From: Caulobacter sp. | Lineage (GTDB): Bacteria; Pseudomonadota; Alphaproteobacteria; Caulobacterales; Caulobacteraceae | Length of the DNA stretch: 43,088 bases | Assembly (NCBI GenBank): GCA_021741355.1 | Contig: JAIOXZ010000030.1 | Location: 1-43,088, forward strand | Direction: 5' to 3' | In this document: piece by piece, positions 24,486-35,713 of the stretch | Numbering within the stretch: position 1 is the first letter of the stretch | Layout: each line of letters starts with the position of its first letter | The notes under the pieces: generated by a model | What the model was told of the DNA's origin: nothing | The model's input: only the letters and a program-made list of their open reading frames with translations | Database searches by the model: none | Program-made: the position numbers and the translations under genes

Positions 24486-25982
24486 ATGACACACCGGCTG
24501 ATCGCAGGATTGGCGGCCGCGGCCGCGCTTCTCGGCCTGGCGGCCTGCGCCGGAGGCGGTCAGCAGGTGACCAGTGCGCCCGCGCGCCAGCCCAATGTGA
24601 TCGTCATCCTCGCCGATGACCTGGGCTATGGGGACACCTCGGCCTACGGGGGCCCGGCGCCGACGCCCAATCTGGAAGCCCTGGCCGCCTCAGGCGTGAA
24701 GTTCACCAACGCCTATGTCGCGGCGGCTGTCTGTGCGCCCTCGAGGGCCGCCCTGATGAGCGGTCGCTCGCCCACCCGGTACGGCTTTGAGTTCAATCCT
24801 GTCGGCCGCGACGAACTCACCGGCCTGGCCCTGACCGAAACAACCGTCGCCCAGCTGATGAAGCGGGCCGGGTACGCCACCGCCATGGTCGGCAAATGGC
24901 ATATCGGCCAGGCGCCGGGCTATCACCCGCTGGACCGGGGCTTTGACAGCTATTTCGGCCTGCAGGGCGGGGCGACCGACTACATCACCCGGCCGGCGGA
25001 CGGCGACATCTCGGCCAAGGTCTACGGCGACGCCCAGACCACCCGGGCCGCGTTCCCTGTCTACCGCGGGCGCCAGCCGGTGGACGAGCCGCGCTATCTG
25101 ACCGAGGCCTTCACCGAGGAGGCCCGCGGGTTCATCCGCGCCAACCGCGACCGGCCGTTCTTCCTCTACCTGGCCTACAACGCCCCCCATACGCCGCTGC
25201 AGGCGACGAAGAAGTACGCCGACCGGTTCCCGGACATCGCCTCGCCGTACAAGCGGACCTACACCGCCATGGTCTCAGCCCTCGATGACGGTATCGGCGA
25301 GGTGATGGCCGAACTGCGCGCCCAGGGCCTGGAGCGGGACACGGTGGTGATCTTCCTCAGCGACAACGGCTGCGCCGGCTATATCAACGGCGGCTGCACC
25401 AATGCGCCGCTGGAAGGGGCCAAGGCCACGCCCTGGGAGGGCGGCATCCGGGTGCCCTTCGTAATCGCCGCGCCGGGCCGCCTGCCGGCCGGACGGGTTG
25501 ATGACCGGATGGTGTCGAGCCTCGATATCCTGCCGACGGCCGTGGCGCTGGCCGGCGCCGCCATCCCGGCGCGCCTCGACGGCGTCGACCTGTTCCCACG
25601 CCTGGCCGGTGGCCGGCGTGGCGACATCCACCCTGCGCTGATGTGGCGGATGGGCCCAAATCACGCGGTCCGCGAGGGGCGGTGGAAAATGATCGTGGTC
25701 AACAAGTCCGAGACCAGCGACGACCTCAGCCGCATCCTCGGCTCACCGGTGCCGGATGGCGTGCAGGCGACCGTCGGGCCGCTGGGCCAGTGGGTCCTGC
25801 TGTACGACCTGCAGACGGATCCGGGCGAGACCCGCGATGTCGCCGCCGATCACCCGGAGGTCGTCCGGCGGCTGGCGGCGCGGTTCACCGTGTGGGACCG
25901 GGGGAACGTCGCGCCGATGTTCACCAGCCGTCGTCAGGTGCAGACCGTGATCGGCGGCCGGGGCGTCCAGCTGTTCAACTGA
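24486..25982 (+). CDS. Lipoprotein sulfatase (arylsulfatase type)
   Basis: This is a 498-residue sulfatase with a lipobox LAAC (Cys21), so it should be a periplasmic or outer-membrane-anchored lipoprotein. Asp44 and Asp45 in LADDLGYG bind Ca2+, and CAPSR (83-87) is the C-x-P-S-R motif in which the cysteine becomes formylglycine. VGKWHIG, APHTPLQ and LSDNG are conserved. It would release sulfate from a sulfate ester. The formylglycine-generating enzyme required is not in the window. RBS: GGGGGAACGACC precedes the ATG. It converges with the DCC gene with 6 bases between them. Confidence 0.93.
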   Translation: MTHRLIAGLAAAAALLGLAACAGGGQQVTSAPARQPNVIVILADDLGYGDTSAYGGPAPTPNLEALAASGVKFTNAYVAAAVCAPSRAALMSGRSPTRYGFEFNPVGRDELTGLALTETTVAQLMKRAGYATAMVGKWHIGQAPGYHPLDRGFDSYFGLQGGATDYITRPADGDISAKVYGDAQTTRAAFPVYRGRQPVDEPRYLTEAFTEEARGFIRANRDRPFFLYLAYNAPHTPLQATKKYADRFPDIASPYKRTYTAMVSALDDGIGEVMAELRAQGLERDTVVIFLSDNGCAGYINGGCTNAPLEGAKATPWEGGIRVPFVIAAPGRLPAGRVDDRMVSSLDILPTAVALAGAAIPARLDGVDLFPRLAGGRRGDIHPALMWRMGPNHAVREGRWKMIVVNKSETSDDLSRILGSPVPDGVQATVGPLGQWVLLYDLQTDPGETRDVAADHPEVVRRLAARFTVWDRGNVAPMFTSRRQVQTVIGGRGVQLFN

Positions 25983-25988
25983 CGGCGC

Positions 25989-26345
25989 CTACCGGATGCA
26001 GGCTCTCTGCGCCGGCGTGAGCGGGCGCAGCCTGAGGAACAGCCGGTAGAGCTGTTCCAGGACGGCCAGGATCGCGGCGTGGCGGGCGATCAGACCGAGC
26101 GGCCTGAGCAGGGGCAAGGCACGCCACAGGGCGGCAAACGCGGCGGGCCCGGAAAGCATGGGGCCGTTGGCTTCGCGAGCGTGGAACCGGTTCAGGAGGT
26201 CTGACCGGTCGATCGGGCAGACCCCTTTGCCGGTTCCGATGTCGATGAAGTTCACAGCGGCGTCGCGGTCCAGCCGCCGCATCCACGCCACCTCGCGGCG
26301 ACAGAGCGGGCAGGATCCATCGAACCAGACGGTGATCTTGGTCAT
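25989..26345 (-). CDS. DCC-family thiol-disulfide oxidoreductase (DUF393)
   Basis: This 118-residue protein starts with the family motif WFDGSCPLCRREV, with Cys12 and Cys15 as a CxxC redox pair. FIDIGTG and the C-terminal hydrophobic helix (LLRPLGLIARHAAILAVLEQLYRLFLRLRP) are also typical. The family was named for the DxxCxxC motif, and a thiol-disulfide exchange function is predicted rather than proven. It is a single gene convergent with the sulfatase. Confidence 0.88.
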   Translation of the reverse strand: MTKITVWFDGSCPLCRREVAWMRRLDRDAAVNFIDIGTGKGVCPIDRSDLLNRFHAREANGPMLSGPAAFAALWRALPLLRPLGLIARHAAILAVLEQLYRLFLRLRPLTPAQRACIR

Positions 26346-26387
26346 CGCGCAGGATCTAGGACGGCCGGCGCCGATCTCAAGCCGGCG

Positions 26388-27596
26388 TCACGCCGTCGCG
26401 GTCGCCACGCGCGCTGCATCCACCCGCGCGCCGGGAAAGATGCGCAGGAAGTTCTCGGCGTAGAACTTCTCCCGCACCGTCTCGCTGCGGTCGCCCAGCG
26501 ACGCCTCGAACCGGCCGATCGGATTCCGCCCGCCCTCGATGTGCGGATAGTCGCTGGAGAACAGGTAGAGGTCCGGGTTGGACTGGTCGATGAACAGCCC
26601 GACCTCCTCGAACACGAAGGGGGTGAAGGCCAGCTGCTGGGTGATCTGCTCCGACGGGATACGGCTCAGGCCCTGCAGGTTCGCGTCGTTCCGGCTCCAG
26701 TGCTTCACCACCCAGTCCAGCCGACGCAACAGTTCGGGGACCCAGCCGGCGCCCAGCTCGACGCTGGCGCCGCGCAGGCCGGGATGTCGCTCCAGCACGC
26801 CGTCCAGCACCATCATGGTCAGGAAGGCTTCGGGTCCCTCGTGCAACAGGGCGACGTCCTTGGTGCGCAGGTTCTCGCCGCCGCCCAGCCAGTCCTTGGT
26901 CGGCGGACGGCCGTTGTTCATCCAGGCCTTGGCCAGCTGCAGCGGCGCGCCGCCCACGTGCAGCAGGAAGGGCAGGCCGCTTTCCGCCAGGGTCGCCCAG
27001 AAGGGGTCGAAGTCGACGTGGCCGGGTGACCGGTCGCCGCTCGGCCGGTGCGGAATCCAGACCGCTTCGAGACCGCTGGTCAGCACCTGCTTCAGCTCGG
27101 CCATGGCCAGGTCAGGATCGTCGAGCGGGATGATCGCCACGCCCATCAGCCGGTCGTCGGCGCTGCAGAAGTCGGCCATGTGCCGGTTGTGCGCCCGGGC
27201 CCCGCCATAGCGCAGACGGGGATCGATCTTCGAGCTGGGCGAGAACGGCATGGCCACGCTGTGGGTGGCGAACACCAGCTGCTTGCGGAAGCCGAGCAGG
27301 TCCATGGCCTTGCTGCGGTCGCTGCTGTTGAAGGCCCCCAGGGCCTGGATTTCCTTCGAGGCCTCGATCAGCCGGTCGCCCAGAGCGATCTGGGCGGCGA
27401 CATGGTCGTCGCTGTGCCGCCCGCCCTGGTCCATGATCACCGCCACCTCCTCGTCGGTGACGATGGAGGCGGAATAGCTGACCTCCGGGATCTCCTCCCG
27501 CAGCGCCGGATCGGCGTACCGCTTCAGGAAGTCCGGCAGCTCCATGATGTGGCTGTCGGCGTCATAGAAGGCGCGCGTGGCGGGGGCGTAGGTCAT
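26388..27596 (-). CDS. Amidohydrolase-2 family metal-dependent hydrolase
   Basis: This 402-residue protein is an amidohydrolase-2 (PF04909-type) TIM barrel. The first strand carries DADSHIME with Asp14 and His16, fewer histidines than the classical HxH. LLHVGGAP and FSSDYPHIEGG provide the other metal and catalytic residues. Relatives include decarboxylases such as ACMS or gamma-resorcylate decarboxylase and hydrolases of ring-opened intermediates. The exact reaction is uncertain. It is the third gene in a minus-strand group with an acyl-CoA ligase and a thioesterase. GGGAG precedes the ATG, and a strong hairpin (27606-27660) lies between it and the ligase. Confidence 0.88.
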   Translation of the reverse strand: MTYAPATRAFYDADSHIMELPDFLKRYADPALREEIPEVSYSASIVTDEEVAVIMDQGGRHSDDHVAAQIALGDRLIEASKEIQALGAFNSSDRSKAMDLLGFRKQLVFATHSVAMPFSPSSKIDPRLRYGGARAHNRHMADFCSADDRLMGVAIIPLDDPDLAMAELKQVLTSGLEAVWIPHRPSGDRSPGHVDFDPFWATLAESGLPFLLHVGGAPLQLAKAWMNNGRPPTKDWLGGGENLRTKDVALLHEGPEAFLTMMVLDGVLERHPGLRGASVELGAGWVPELLRRLDWVVKHWSRNDANLQGLSRIPSEQITQQLAFTPFVFEEVGLFIDQSNPDLYLFSSDYPHIEGGRNPIGRFEASLGDRSETVREKFYAENFLRIFPGARVDAARVATATA

Positions 27597-27605
27597 GGTT
27601 CTCTC

Positions 27606-27660
27606 CCGGACGTCCGCCCCGATCCTGCGCCTGGGGCGGCGGGCGGGGCGTCACGTCCGG
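27606..27660 (-). terminator. Two-step GC-rich hairpin between ligase and amidohydrolase
   Basis: CCGGACGT (27606-27613) pairs with ACGTCCGG (27653-27660), and CGCCCCG (27615-27621) pairs with CGGGGCG (27644-27650). There is no T-run. The hairpin's base touches the ribosome binding site of the amidohydrolase, so it could be a processing, pausing or partial termination site separating the two coding regions. Confidence 0.45.
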
Positions 27661-27691
27661 GGAGTATTCATCGCCACGCGGGCGGAGTCGA

Positions 27692-29392
27692 TCAGGCCGC
27701 GTCCTCGACCTTCAGGCTTTCGCGCAGTTCCCGCTTGAGGAACTTGCCGCTGGCGTTGCGGGGCAGGGACTGGGTCAGCAGCCAGACGTAGCGCGGCGCC
27801 TTGTGCTTCGCGACGAGGCTGACGCAGTGCTCGCGGATCTGGTCGGCCGACAGGGTCTCGCCCGGGCGCAGCACGATGGCCGCACCGACTTCCTCGCCCA
27901 GCCGCGCATCGGCGACGCCGAACACGCAGCATTCGGCGATCGCCGGGTGCTGGTGGATCGTCGCCTCGACCTCGGCGCAGTAGATGTTCTCGCCGCCGCG
28001 CAGGACCATGTCCTTCTTGCGGTCGACGAGGAAGATGAAGCCCTCCTCGTCGAGCTTCGCCACGTCGCCGGTGTGCAGCCAGCCGTCGGTGATCGACTCG
28101 GCGGTGGCGTCAGGACGGTTGATGTAGCCCTTGATCACCGACGAGCCGCGCACCCAGAGCTCGCCGGGCTCTCCTGGCGGCAGGGCATTGCCGGCGTCGT
28201 CGACGACCATGGTTTCGAAGCTCGGCATGGCGCGGCCGCAGCTGGCCGGCTTGTCGACGAAGAAGTCGCCGCTGATCGAGGTGATGATGCCGCAGGTCTC
28301 GGTCATGCCGTAGCCGGTGTTCGGCCGGGCGGTCGCGACGGTGCTCTCGATCTTCTCGACGAGGTCTGGCTGGATCTGGGCGCCGCCGCCCCCGACGCTC
28401 ATCAGGCTCGAGGTGTCGTACTTGCCGAAGTCAGGGTGGGTGACCAGCTCGCGGGCCATGACCGGCACGCCGCTGACGCTGCTGATCTTCTCACGCTCGA
28501 TCAGCTTGAGGGCCTCCCCGGCGTCCCAACGGTACATCAGCACCATCTTGCCACCCGCCGCCGTGGTCGCGTAGGCGCCGCAGTTGTTGGCCGTGACGTG
28601 GAACAGCGGCGTGGTCACCAGGGTGGCGGGGACCGGGACCGGCACGTCCGGGTCGGGCATGACGCCCGTGCCATGGGCGGTGGCGAGGGCGGTCACCTGG
28701 CCGGCGAACATCATGTTGAACAGGTTGCTGACGCAGCCCCGGTGGGTCAGCTGCGCGCCCTTCGGAAAGCCCGTCGTGCCCGAGGTGTAGAAGATGCAGG
28801 CGTCGGCGTCCGGATCGACCTGGATGTCGGGCAGGTCACCACCCGTGGCGATCACCTCCGACCACGGCGTCGCGCCGGCGGGCAGGGTGTCCGCGCGCAC
28901 GGCGACCAGCCTGGCGCCGCCGAGCATGGCGGGGTCCTCGTTGATCCGGGCGATCCGCTCTTCGTCGGCGAAGACCAGCTTCGGTTCGGAGTCCTTCAGG
29001 CCGTACGCCATTTCCGGCGCGGTCCACCAGGCGTTCATACCGACCACGGCGACGCCGATGCAGCAGCCGGCCCAGTAGATCAGCATCCATTCGGGATAGT
29101 TGCGCATCGCCACCGCGACGCGGTCGCCCGGCTTGACGCCCTGGGCCAGCATCCAGTTGGCGATCGACGCCACCTGGGCATGGGCGTCGGCGTAGGTGAA
29201 CCGCTCCCCCTCGTAGACGAGGTAGTCGCGCTCGGCGAAGGGCAGGGTGGAGAGCCAGACCTCGCGCACGCTGGGCGGAGCGTTCTTGAAGGACCGGATG
29301 CGGGCGCCCCGGACCTCGATCTCGGCGATCTCGAAGGGCGCGCCCGGCGCGGTCAGTTCAGCCCAGGCGTCGTTCAGCTCGGCGTAGTGCAT
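27692..29392 (-). CDS. Acyl-CoA ligase (AMP-binding, class I)
   Basis: This is a 566-residue ATP-dependent acyl-CoA ligase. FYTSGTTGFPKG (201-212) is the phosphate-binding loop, YGMTETCG is the acyl/adenylate motif, HTGDVAKLDEEGFIFLVDRKKD marks the hinge, and NASGKFLKREL carries the catalytic Lys550. The family activates fatty, branched or alicyclic carboxylates. It is preceded by a thioesterase on the same strand, and both are divergent from the LysR gene, so they probably form one operon. This is the third AMP-forming ligase in the window, pointing to several distinct acid substrates. Confidence 0.93.
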   Translation of the reverse strand: MHYAELNDAWAELTAPGAPFEIAEIEVRGARIRSFKNAPPSVREVWLSTLPFAERDYLVYEGERFTYADAHAQVASIANWMLAQGVKPGDRVAVAMRNYPEWMLIYWAGCCIGVAVVGMNAWWTAPEMAYGLKDSEPKLVFADEERIARINEDPAMLGGARLVAVRADTLPAGATPWSEVIATGGDLPDIQVDPDADACIFYTSGTTGFPKGAQLTHRGCVSNLFNMMFAGQVTALATAHGTGVMPDPDVPVPVPATLVTTPLFHVTANNCGAYATTAAGGKMVLMYRWDAGEALKLIEREKISSVSGVPVMARELVTHPDFGKYDTSSLMSVGGGGAQIQPDLVEKIESTVATARPNTGYGMTETCGIITSISGDFFVDKPASCGRAMPSFETMVVDDAGNALPPGEPGELWVRGSSVIKGYINRPDATAESITDGWLHTGDVAKLDEEGFIFLVDRKKDMVLRGGENIYCAEVEATIHQHPAIAECCVFGVADARLGEEVGAAIVLRPGETLSADQIREHCVSLVAKHKAPRYVWLLTQSLPRNASGKFLKRELRESLKVEDAA

Positions 29393-29455
29393 CTCGTCTC
29401 CATCCCGATGTGATCGCGCCCGCTCTTACGGCCGGCTGCGAGGTGGTGTCATAGC

Positions 29456-29478
29456 GCCGGACGGCATTGGCGTCCGGC
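29456..29478 (-). terminator. Perfect 8-bp stem after the thioesterase
   Basis: GCCGGACG (29456-29463) and CGTCCGGC (29471-29478) enclose a 7-base loop, 12 bases beyond the thioesterase stop on the minus strand. No T-run follows, so termination may be partial and allow readthrough into the ligase gene. Confidence 0.4.
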
Positions 29479-29489
29479 CAGAAATCCTG

Positions 29490-29924
29490 TCAGGTCGCAG
29501 CGGCGCGGCTGGCGGCCTCGACCTTGGTCCGGTCGACCATCTGCAGGGTCGAGCTGGCCTTGGCCAGGACCTTGCCGGCCGGGTCGAGCAGCCGGCCCTC
29601 GAAGAAGCAGGTCGTGCGGCCGCGCTTCTCCACCCAGGCCTCGGCGATCACCTTGCCGGGTCGGGCGGGGGCGAAGAAGCTGACCTTAAGCTCCAGCGAC
29701 ATCGGCACGATGCCGGGACCGGACATGGCGATGGCGGCATGCGCCATGGCTGCGTCGATCCAGCCGGTGACAAATCCGCCCTGAACCACGCCGCCGGAAT
29801 GGCACATATGCAGGCCGGCCTCGTACTCCAGGGTCGCCCGTCCTTCCGGACTCATCTCGATCCGCCGGACCAGTCCGAGCGTACGGTTCAGGTCTTCGAC
29901 GCCGGTCGACGTGGTCTCGGACAT
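29490..29924 (-). CDS. PaaI-type hotdog thioesterase
   Basis: This 144-residue protein has the hotdog fold of the PaaI/YbgC-like thioesterases. The catalytic-loop region reads HSGGVVQGGFVTGWIDAAMA, and VSFFAPARPGKVIAEAWVEKRGRTT and FFEGRLLDPAGKVLAKASS are the strand repeats. Such enzymes hydrolyse acyl-CoA thioesters, often rescuing CoA from dead-end intermediates in aromatic or branched acid breakdown. It is the first gene of the minus-strand ligase operon and lies 120 bases from the divergent LysR start, which argues for joint control. Confidence 0.9.
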   Translation of the reverse strand: MSETTSTGVEDLNRTLGLVRRIEMSPEGRATLEYEAGLHMCHSGGVVQGGFVTGWIDAAMAHAAIAMSGPGIVPMSLELKVSFFAPARPGKVIAEAWVEKRGRTTCFFEGRLLDPAGKVLAKASSTLQMVDRTKVEAASRAAAT

Positions 29925-30044
29925 CAGGGCTCCCCTTGCTGCGTCCGACTCCTATATCCGATTGCCCTAGGGGCGCCTCAAGGCGTCAGGGCTGGTCTCA
30001 CGCGCAAGGGGCGCTAGGGTCCGGCCAGGGGCGGGAGTGTCGCG

Positions 30045-30938
30045 ATGGAAATGCAGCAGATCCGGTACTTCCTGGCGCTGTCCCGGACGCTGAACTTCAC
30101 ACGCGCCGCCGAGGCGGCCGGCGTCTCCCAGCCTGCCCTGACGCGCGCCATCCAGCAGCTCGAGACCGAACTCGGCGGGCCGCTGTTTCATCGCGAACGC
30201 CAGAAGACCCATCTGTCCGAGCTGGGCCGGATGATGCTGCCCTATTTCGAGGGCATCCAGGCCGAGGCGGACGCGGCGCGATCGCAGGCGATGGCGCTGA
30301 AGAGCCTCGGACAGGCGACGCTGCACATCGGGGCGATGTGCACGGTCGGCCCGGCGATCGTCGCGGACCTGATCGTGGCGTTCCGGGCCGCCAATCCGGG
30401 CGTCGAACTGCGGGTCAGCGACATGGCCGCCGCGGTGCTGATGGATCGGCTCGACGCGGGCGATCTGGATGTCGGCCTGTTTGGCCTTCCGGGACCAATC
30501 GACGACCGCTTCCACGCCCTGCCGCTGTTTCAGGAGCGGTTCGTCGTCGCCGTGCCGCGCGAGCACCGCTTCGCCGCCCAGAATGTCGTGCGGGCGGAGG
30601 AGCTTCACGAGGAAAACTACGTCAGCCGCGCCAGCTGCGAATATTTCGACCACGCGCGGCAGGCGTTCCACAGCCAGGGCGTCTTCATGCGCAAGGTGTT
30701 CTCCAGCGAGCGAGACGACTGGGTGCAGGGCATGATCAGGGCCGGTCTCGGCATCGGCTTCATCCCGGAGTTCTGTGTGACCGACCCGGCGCTGGTGGCC
30801 CGCAAGCTGATCGATCCGGAATTCGAGCGGACCATCAGCCTGGTAACCGTTCGCGGCCGCCCCCACTCGCCGGCCGTCGGCGCCTTCGTCAGCCAGGCGC
30901 GGTCCTTCGCCTGGCCGCGGGCCCGGGATCTGACCTGA
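30045..30938 (+). CDS. LysR-family transcriptional regulator
   Basis: This 297-residue LysR regulator has an N-terminal winged helix-turn-helix (residues 1-62, MEMQQIRYFLALSRTLNFT, AGVSQPALTRAIQQLE, LGGPLFHRER) followed by a periplasmic-binding-protein-like effector domain (about 92-290). LysR proteins usually bind a T-N11-A site in the divergent promoter gap and respond to a pathway intermediate. The 120-base gap to the thioesterase gene is the expected target, though I could not define a site with confidence. Its likely targets are the thioesterase, ligase and amidohydrolase on one side and the amidohydrolase at 31 kb on the other. The effector is unknown. Confidence 0.93.
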   Translation: MEMQQIRYFLALSRTLNFTRAAEAAGVSQPALTRAIQQLETELGGPLFHRERQKTHLSELGRMMLPYFEGIQAEADAARSQAMALKSLGQATLHIGAMCTVGPAIVADLIVAFRAANPGVELRVSDMAAAVLMDRLDAGDLDVGLFGLPGPIDDRFHALPLFQERFVVAVPREHRFAAQNVVRAEELHEENYVSRASCEYFDHARQAFHSQGVFMRKVFSSERDDWVQGMIRAGLGIGFIPEFCVTDPALVARKLIDPEFERTISLVTVRGRPHSPAVGAFVSQARSFAWPRARDLT

Positions 30939-31040
30939 CGTCGGGTCATACTTTCCGCGCACGTAAGACACGTCCATGATCGCGCCAAACGAGGGTTGCC
31001 CGGTCGTCTGATCGAGGCTGGCCGGCGACGGGAGAGCGAC

Positions 31041-32780
<1,740 letters not shown>

Positions 32781-32805
32781 ACATCAGAACAGAGAGACAC
32801 GCGTC

Positions 32806-33810
32806 ATGAAGGTCGCCGCCCTGAAAGCCCCCGGCGGGCTGGACAAGATTCTGATCGAGGAGCGCGAGAAGCCCTCGCCCAAGGCCGGCGAGGTCCTGGT
32901 CCGCGTCCGCGCGAGCTCGCTGAACTTCCACGACTTCGCGGTCGTGGCCGGGATGATCCGCTGCCCGGACGGCCGGATCCCGATGTCCGATGGGGCCGGC
33001 GTCGTCGAAGCTGTCGGCGAGGGCGTGACCCGCTTCAAGGTCGGCGACGAGGTCCTGTCGACCTTCTTCCCGAACTGGGATGCCGGCAAACCCACCCTGC
33101 CGCGCCTGCTGGGCGTGCCCGGCGATGGCGCCGACGGCTTCGCGTCCGAGTATGTGGCGATGCCGGCGACGGCCTTCACCCGCATTCCCAAGGGCTGGTC
33201 GCTGAAGCAGGCGGCGACGCTGCCCTGCGCGGCCCTCACGGCCTGGCGGGCGCTGTTCGTCGAGGCGAAGATCAAGCCAGGCTCGATCGTCCTGACGCAG
33301 GGCACGGGCGGGGTGTCGATCTTCGCGCTGCAGCTGGCCAAGGCGGCCGGCGCGACGGTCATCTCGACCTCGTCCTCGCCCGAGAAGCTGGCGAAGCTCA
33401 AGGCGCTCGGGGCCGACCATCTGATCAACTACAAGGAAACCGCCGACTGGGGCGCGGCCGCGATGGCGGCGACCGGCGGTCGCGGCGTGGACGCCGTCGT
33501 CGAGATCGGCGGCTCGGGCACCATGCCCCAGTCGATCGTCTCCTGCGCCATCGGCGGCCATATCTCGCTGATCGGCGTGCTGGCGGGGATCAACGGCGAC
33601 GTGCCGACCGCGCTAGCCATGTCCAAGAACGTCTGCATCCAGGGTCTGACGGTCGGCTCGCGCACAGACCAGGAAGACATGGTCGCGGCCATCGACGCCA
33701 ATCCGTTCGAGCCGATCATCGACTCGACCTTCCCGCTGGAAGGCATCGCGGCGGCCTTCGCGCACCAGATGTCGCAGAAGCACTTCGGCAAGATCTGTCT
33801 CGAGTTCTGA
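32806..33810 (+). CDS. Zinc-independent MDR oxidoreductase (quinone-reductase-like)
   Basis: This 334-residue medium-chain dehydrogenase/reductase transfers hydride from NADPH or NADH to a carbonyl or alkene, or the reverse on an alcohol. VTRFKVGDEVLS lies in the N-terminal GroES-like domain, and LTQGTGGVSIFALQLAKAAG is the nucleotide-binding motif. The structural-zinc cysteines are absent, so it is most likely zinc-free and of the quinone-reductase/enoyl-reductase type. It is 25 bases downstream of the amidohydrolase and ends before an intrinsic terminator, giving a two-gene operon with it. Confidence 0.9.
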   Translation: MKVAALKAPGGLDKILIEEREKPSPKAGEVLVRVRASSLNFHDFAVVAGMIRCPDGRIPMSDGAGVVEAVGEGVTRFKVGDEVLSTFFPNWDAGKPTLPRLLGVPGDGADGFASEYVAMPATAFTRIPKGWSLKQAATLPCAALTAWRALFVEAKIKPGSIVLTQGTGGVSIFALQLAKAAGATVISTSSSPEKLAKLKALGADHLINYKETADWGAAAMAATGGRGVDAVVEIGGSGTMPQSIVSCAIGGHISLIGVLAGINGDVPTALAMSKNVCIQGLTVGSRTDQEDMVAAIDANPFEPIIDSTFPLEGIAAAFAHQMSQKHFGKICLEF

Positions 33811-33817
33811 TGCCAGG

Positions 33818-33853
33818 AACGCCCGGTCGCCGTCCGGCGGCTGGGCGTTTTCC
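33818..33853 (+). terminator. Intrinsic terminator after the MDR gene
   Basis: AACGCCC (33818-33824) pairs with GGGCGTT (about 33843-33849), with CGCCG/CGGCG pairing inside, and is followed by TTTTCC. It lies 7 bases after the MDR stop and precedes the esterase gene, ending the amidohydrolase-MDR operon. Confidence 0.8.
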
Positions 33854-33896
33854 AAAGTCGCCCTAGCTCAAGGGGCGGACAATACCGGGGGGTTAC

Positions 33897-35654
33897 ATGA
33901 AACGCGTCGCCATGCTGCTGGCCCTGCTCGCTCTGGCCGCCTGTTCGAGTCCGCCCCCGGCCGATCCGGGACCGCCCCAGGTGGATCGGCTGACAACCCG
34001 CAATCTGCCCCAGGGCGACATCGTCGGCTTCGTCGATGACGACACCCAGGCCCACATCTGGCGCTCCATTCCCTATGCCAAGGCGCCCGTCGGCGATCTG
34101 CGCTGGCGCGCGCCGCGCCCGCCGGAACGCTGGACAGGCTGGCGCGAGGCGGTCAAGCCCGCGCCCTGGTGCCCGCAACAGCTCAGCGCCCTCGACGGCG
34201 TCGACAAGGCCCGCTTCGGCGAGGTCGTCGGCCAGGAGGACTGCCTCTACCTCAACGTCTACGCCCCCTCGATGAGCCAGGCCGCCGCCCTGCAGGCGAA
34301 GCTGCCGGTGATGGTCTGGATTCACGGCGGCTCGAACACCTGGGGCCGGGCGGAGCAGTATGACGCCTCGGTGCTGGCCTCGCGGTTCGAGGTCATCGTG
34401 GTGGTCATCCAGTACCGCATCGGCGCCCTCGGCTGGATGGCGCACCCGGCGCTGCGCGAAGGCGGAACCCTGCCCGACGACGCCTCGCCGAACTTCGGCA
34501 CGCTCGACCAGATCCGCGCACTGGAATGGGTCCGCGACGAGATCGCCCCGTTCGGCGGCGACCCGGGCCGCGTGACGATCTTCGGCGAGAGCGCCGGCGG
34601 TCACAACGTCGCCAGTCTGCTGGTCAGCCCGCGCGCCAGGGGCCTGTTCCACCGCGCGATCATCCAGTCCGGCTCGTTCCGCTCGACCCCGCTGGCGCAG
34701 GCCGAGGGGCTGGAGGGCGACAAGCCCGAGGCCGGCCTGGTGATCGCGCCGCGTATCCTCGGCGCTGGCAAGCCCGTGACGGGCGATGCGCTGCGAGCAG
34801 CGCCGGTGAAGGCGATCTACGACGCTTACAAGCGGCCTGACGGCGACCTGGATCCCATCCGGGTCATCGCCGACGGGACGGTGTTGCCGGCCGGTGGACT
34901 TGACGCCGTGCTCGCCGATCCCGCCGGCTACAACGCGGTTCCGGTCATCACCGGGGCCAACCTCGACGAGATGAAGCTGTTCAACGCGCTGAATCCGAAG
35001 CTGGTGGACTTCGTCTTCGGCAAACTGCCGCGCATCCGCGACAAGCCGTTCTACGAGGCGGTTTCCCGCTACCCCAGCCGGATGTGGCGGGCCAATGCGG
35101 TCGATGAACCCGCCGCCCGGATGACCGGGGGCGGTCACGCGCCGGTCTGGGCCTATCGCTTCGACTGGGACGAGGAAGGCAAGATCCTCGGCTCGGATCT
35201 CGGCGCGCTGCTGGGCGCCGGCCACAGCCTGGAAATCCCCTTCGTGTTCGGCAACTTCAAGCTGCTCGGCGCCTTCGACAAATACGCCTTCACCGCCGGA
35301 AACCGCGCGACCCGAACGACGCTGTCCGATGCGATGATGAGCTACTGGGTCAACTTCGCGGCCACCGGTGCGCCGGGCAAGGGCGTCGAGGGCGACCTGC
35401 CGGAATGGAAGGCCTGGTCGAGCGCCCCGAAGGCCGAGCGGCTGATCCTGTTCGACACCGAAAAGGGTGGTGGTGTGCGCATGACGGCCGATCGGGAGGG
35501 TGGCAGGCGGATCGTCGCCGACCTGCTCGCCGACGCCACGCTGAAGACGCCGGCCCAGCGTTGCGACATCTTCACCCGGTTGGTGCGCGACAATCCGGAG
35601 CTGCGGCCGTTGGGTCCGGCCGGTTGTCCCGCGACGGCGACTGAAGGACAGTAG
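33897..35654 (+). CDS. Type-B carboxylesterase lipoprotein
   Basis: This is a 585-residue carboxylesterase of the cholinesterase-like family. The lipobox LAAC (Cys16, ALAACSSPPP) marks a lipoprotein, so it should act in the periplasm or on the outer membrane. EDCLYLNV, HGGS (143-146, oxyanion hole) and FGESAGG with nucleophile Ser232 are intact; AYRFDWDE and GAGHSLEIPFVFG complete the family pattern, with His in GHSLE as the probable catalytic histidine. It should cleave bulky esters before uptake. The P450 gene follows after 59 bases on the same strand. Confidence 0.92.
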   Translation: MKRVAMLLALLALAACSSPPPADPGPPQVDRLTTRNLPQGDIVGFVDDDTQAHIWRSIPYAKAPVGDLRWRAPRPPERWTGWREAVKPAPWCPQQLSALDGVDKARFGEVVGQEDCLYLNVYAPSMSQAAALQAKLPVMVWIHGGSNTWGRAEQYDASVLASRFEVIVVVIQYRIGALGWMAHPALREGGTLPDDASPNFGTLDQIRALEWVRDEIAPFGGDPGRVTIFGESAGGHNVASLLVSPRARGLFHRAIIQSGSFRSTPLAQAEGLEGDKPEAGLVIAPRILGAGKPVTGDALRAAPVKAIYDAYKRPDGDLDPIRVIADGTVLPAGGLDAVLADPAGYNAVPVITGANLDEMKLFNALNPKLVDFVFGKLPRIRDKPFYEAVSRYPSRMWRANAVDEPAARMTGGGHAPVWAYRFDWDEEGKILGSDLGALLGAGHSLEIPFVFGNFKLLGAFDKYAFTAGNRATRTTLSDAMMSYWVNFAATGAPGKGVEGDLPEWKAWSSAPKAERLILFDTEKGGGVRMTADREGGRRIVADLLADATLKTPAQRCDIFTRLVRDNPELRPLGPAGCPATATEGQ

Positions 35655-35713
35655 ATCCGGACGAGCCGGCGCCACGACGAAGCGCTGGTCGTCCTGCACG
35701 AGGAAGCGCGACC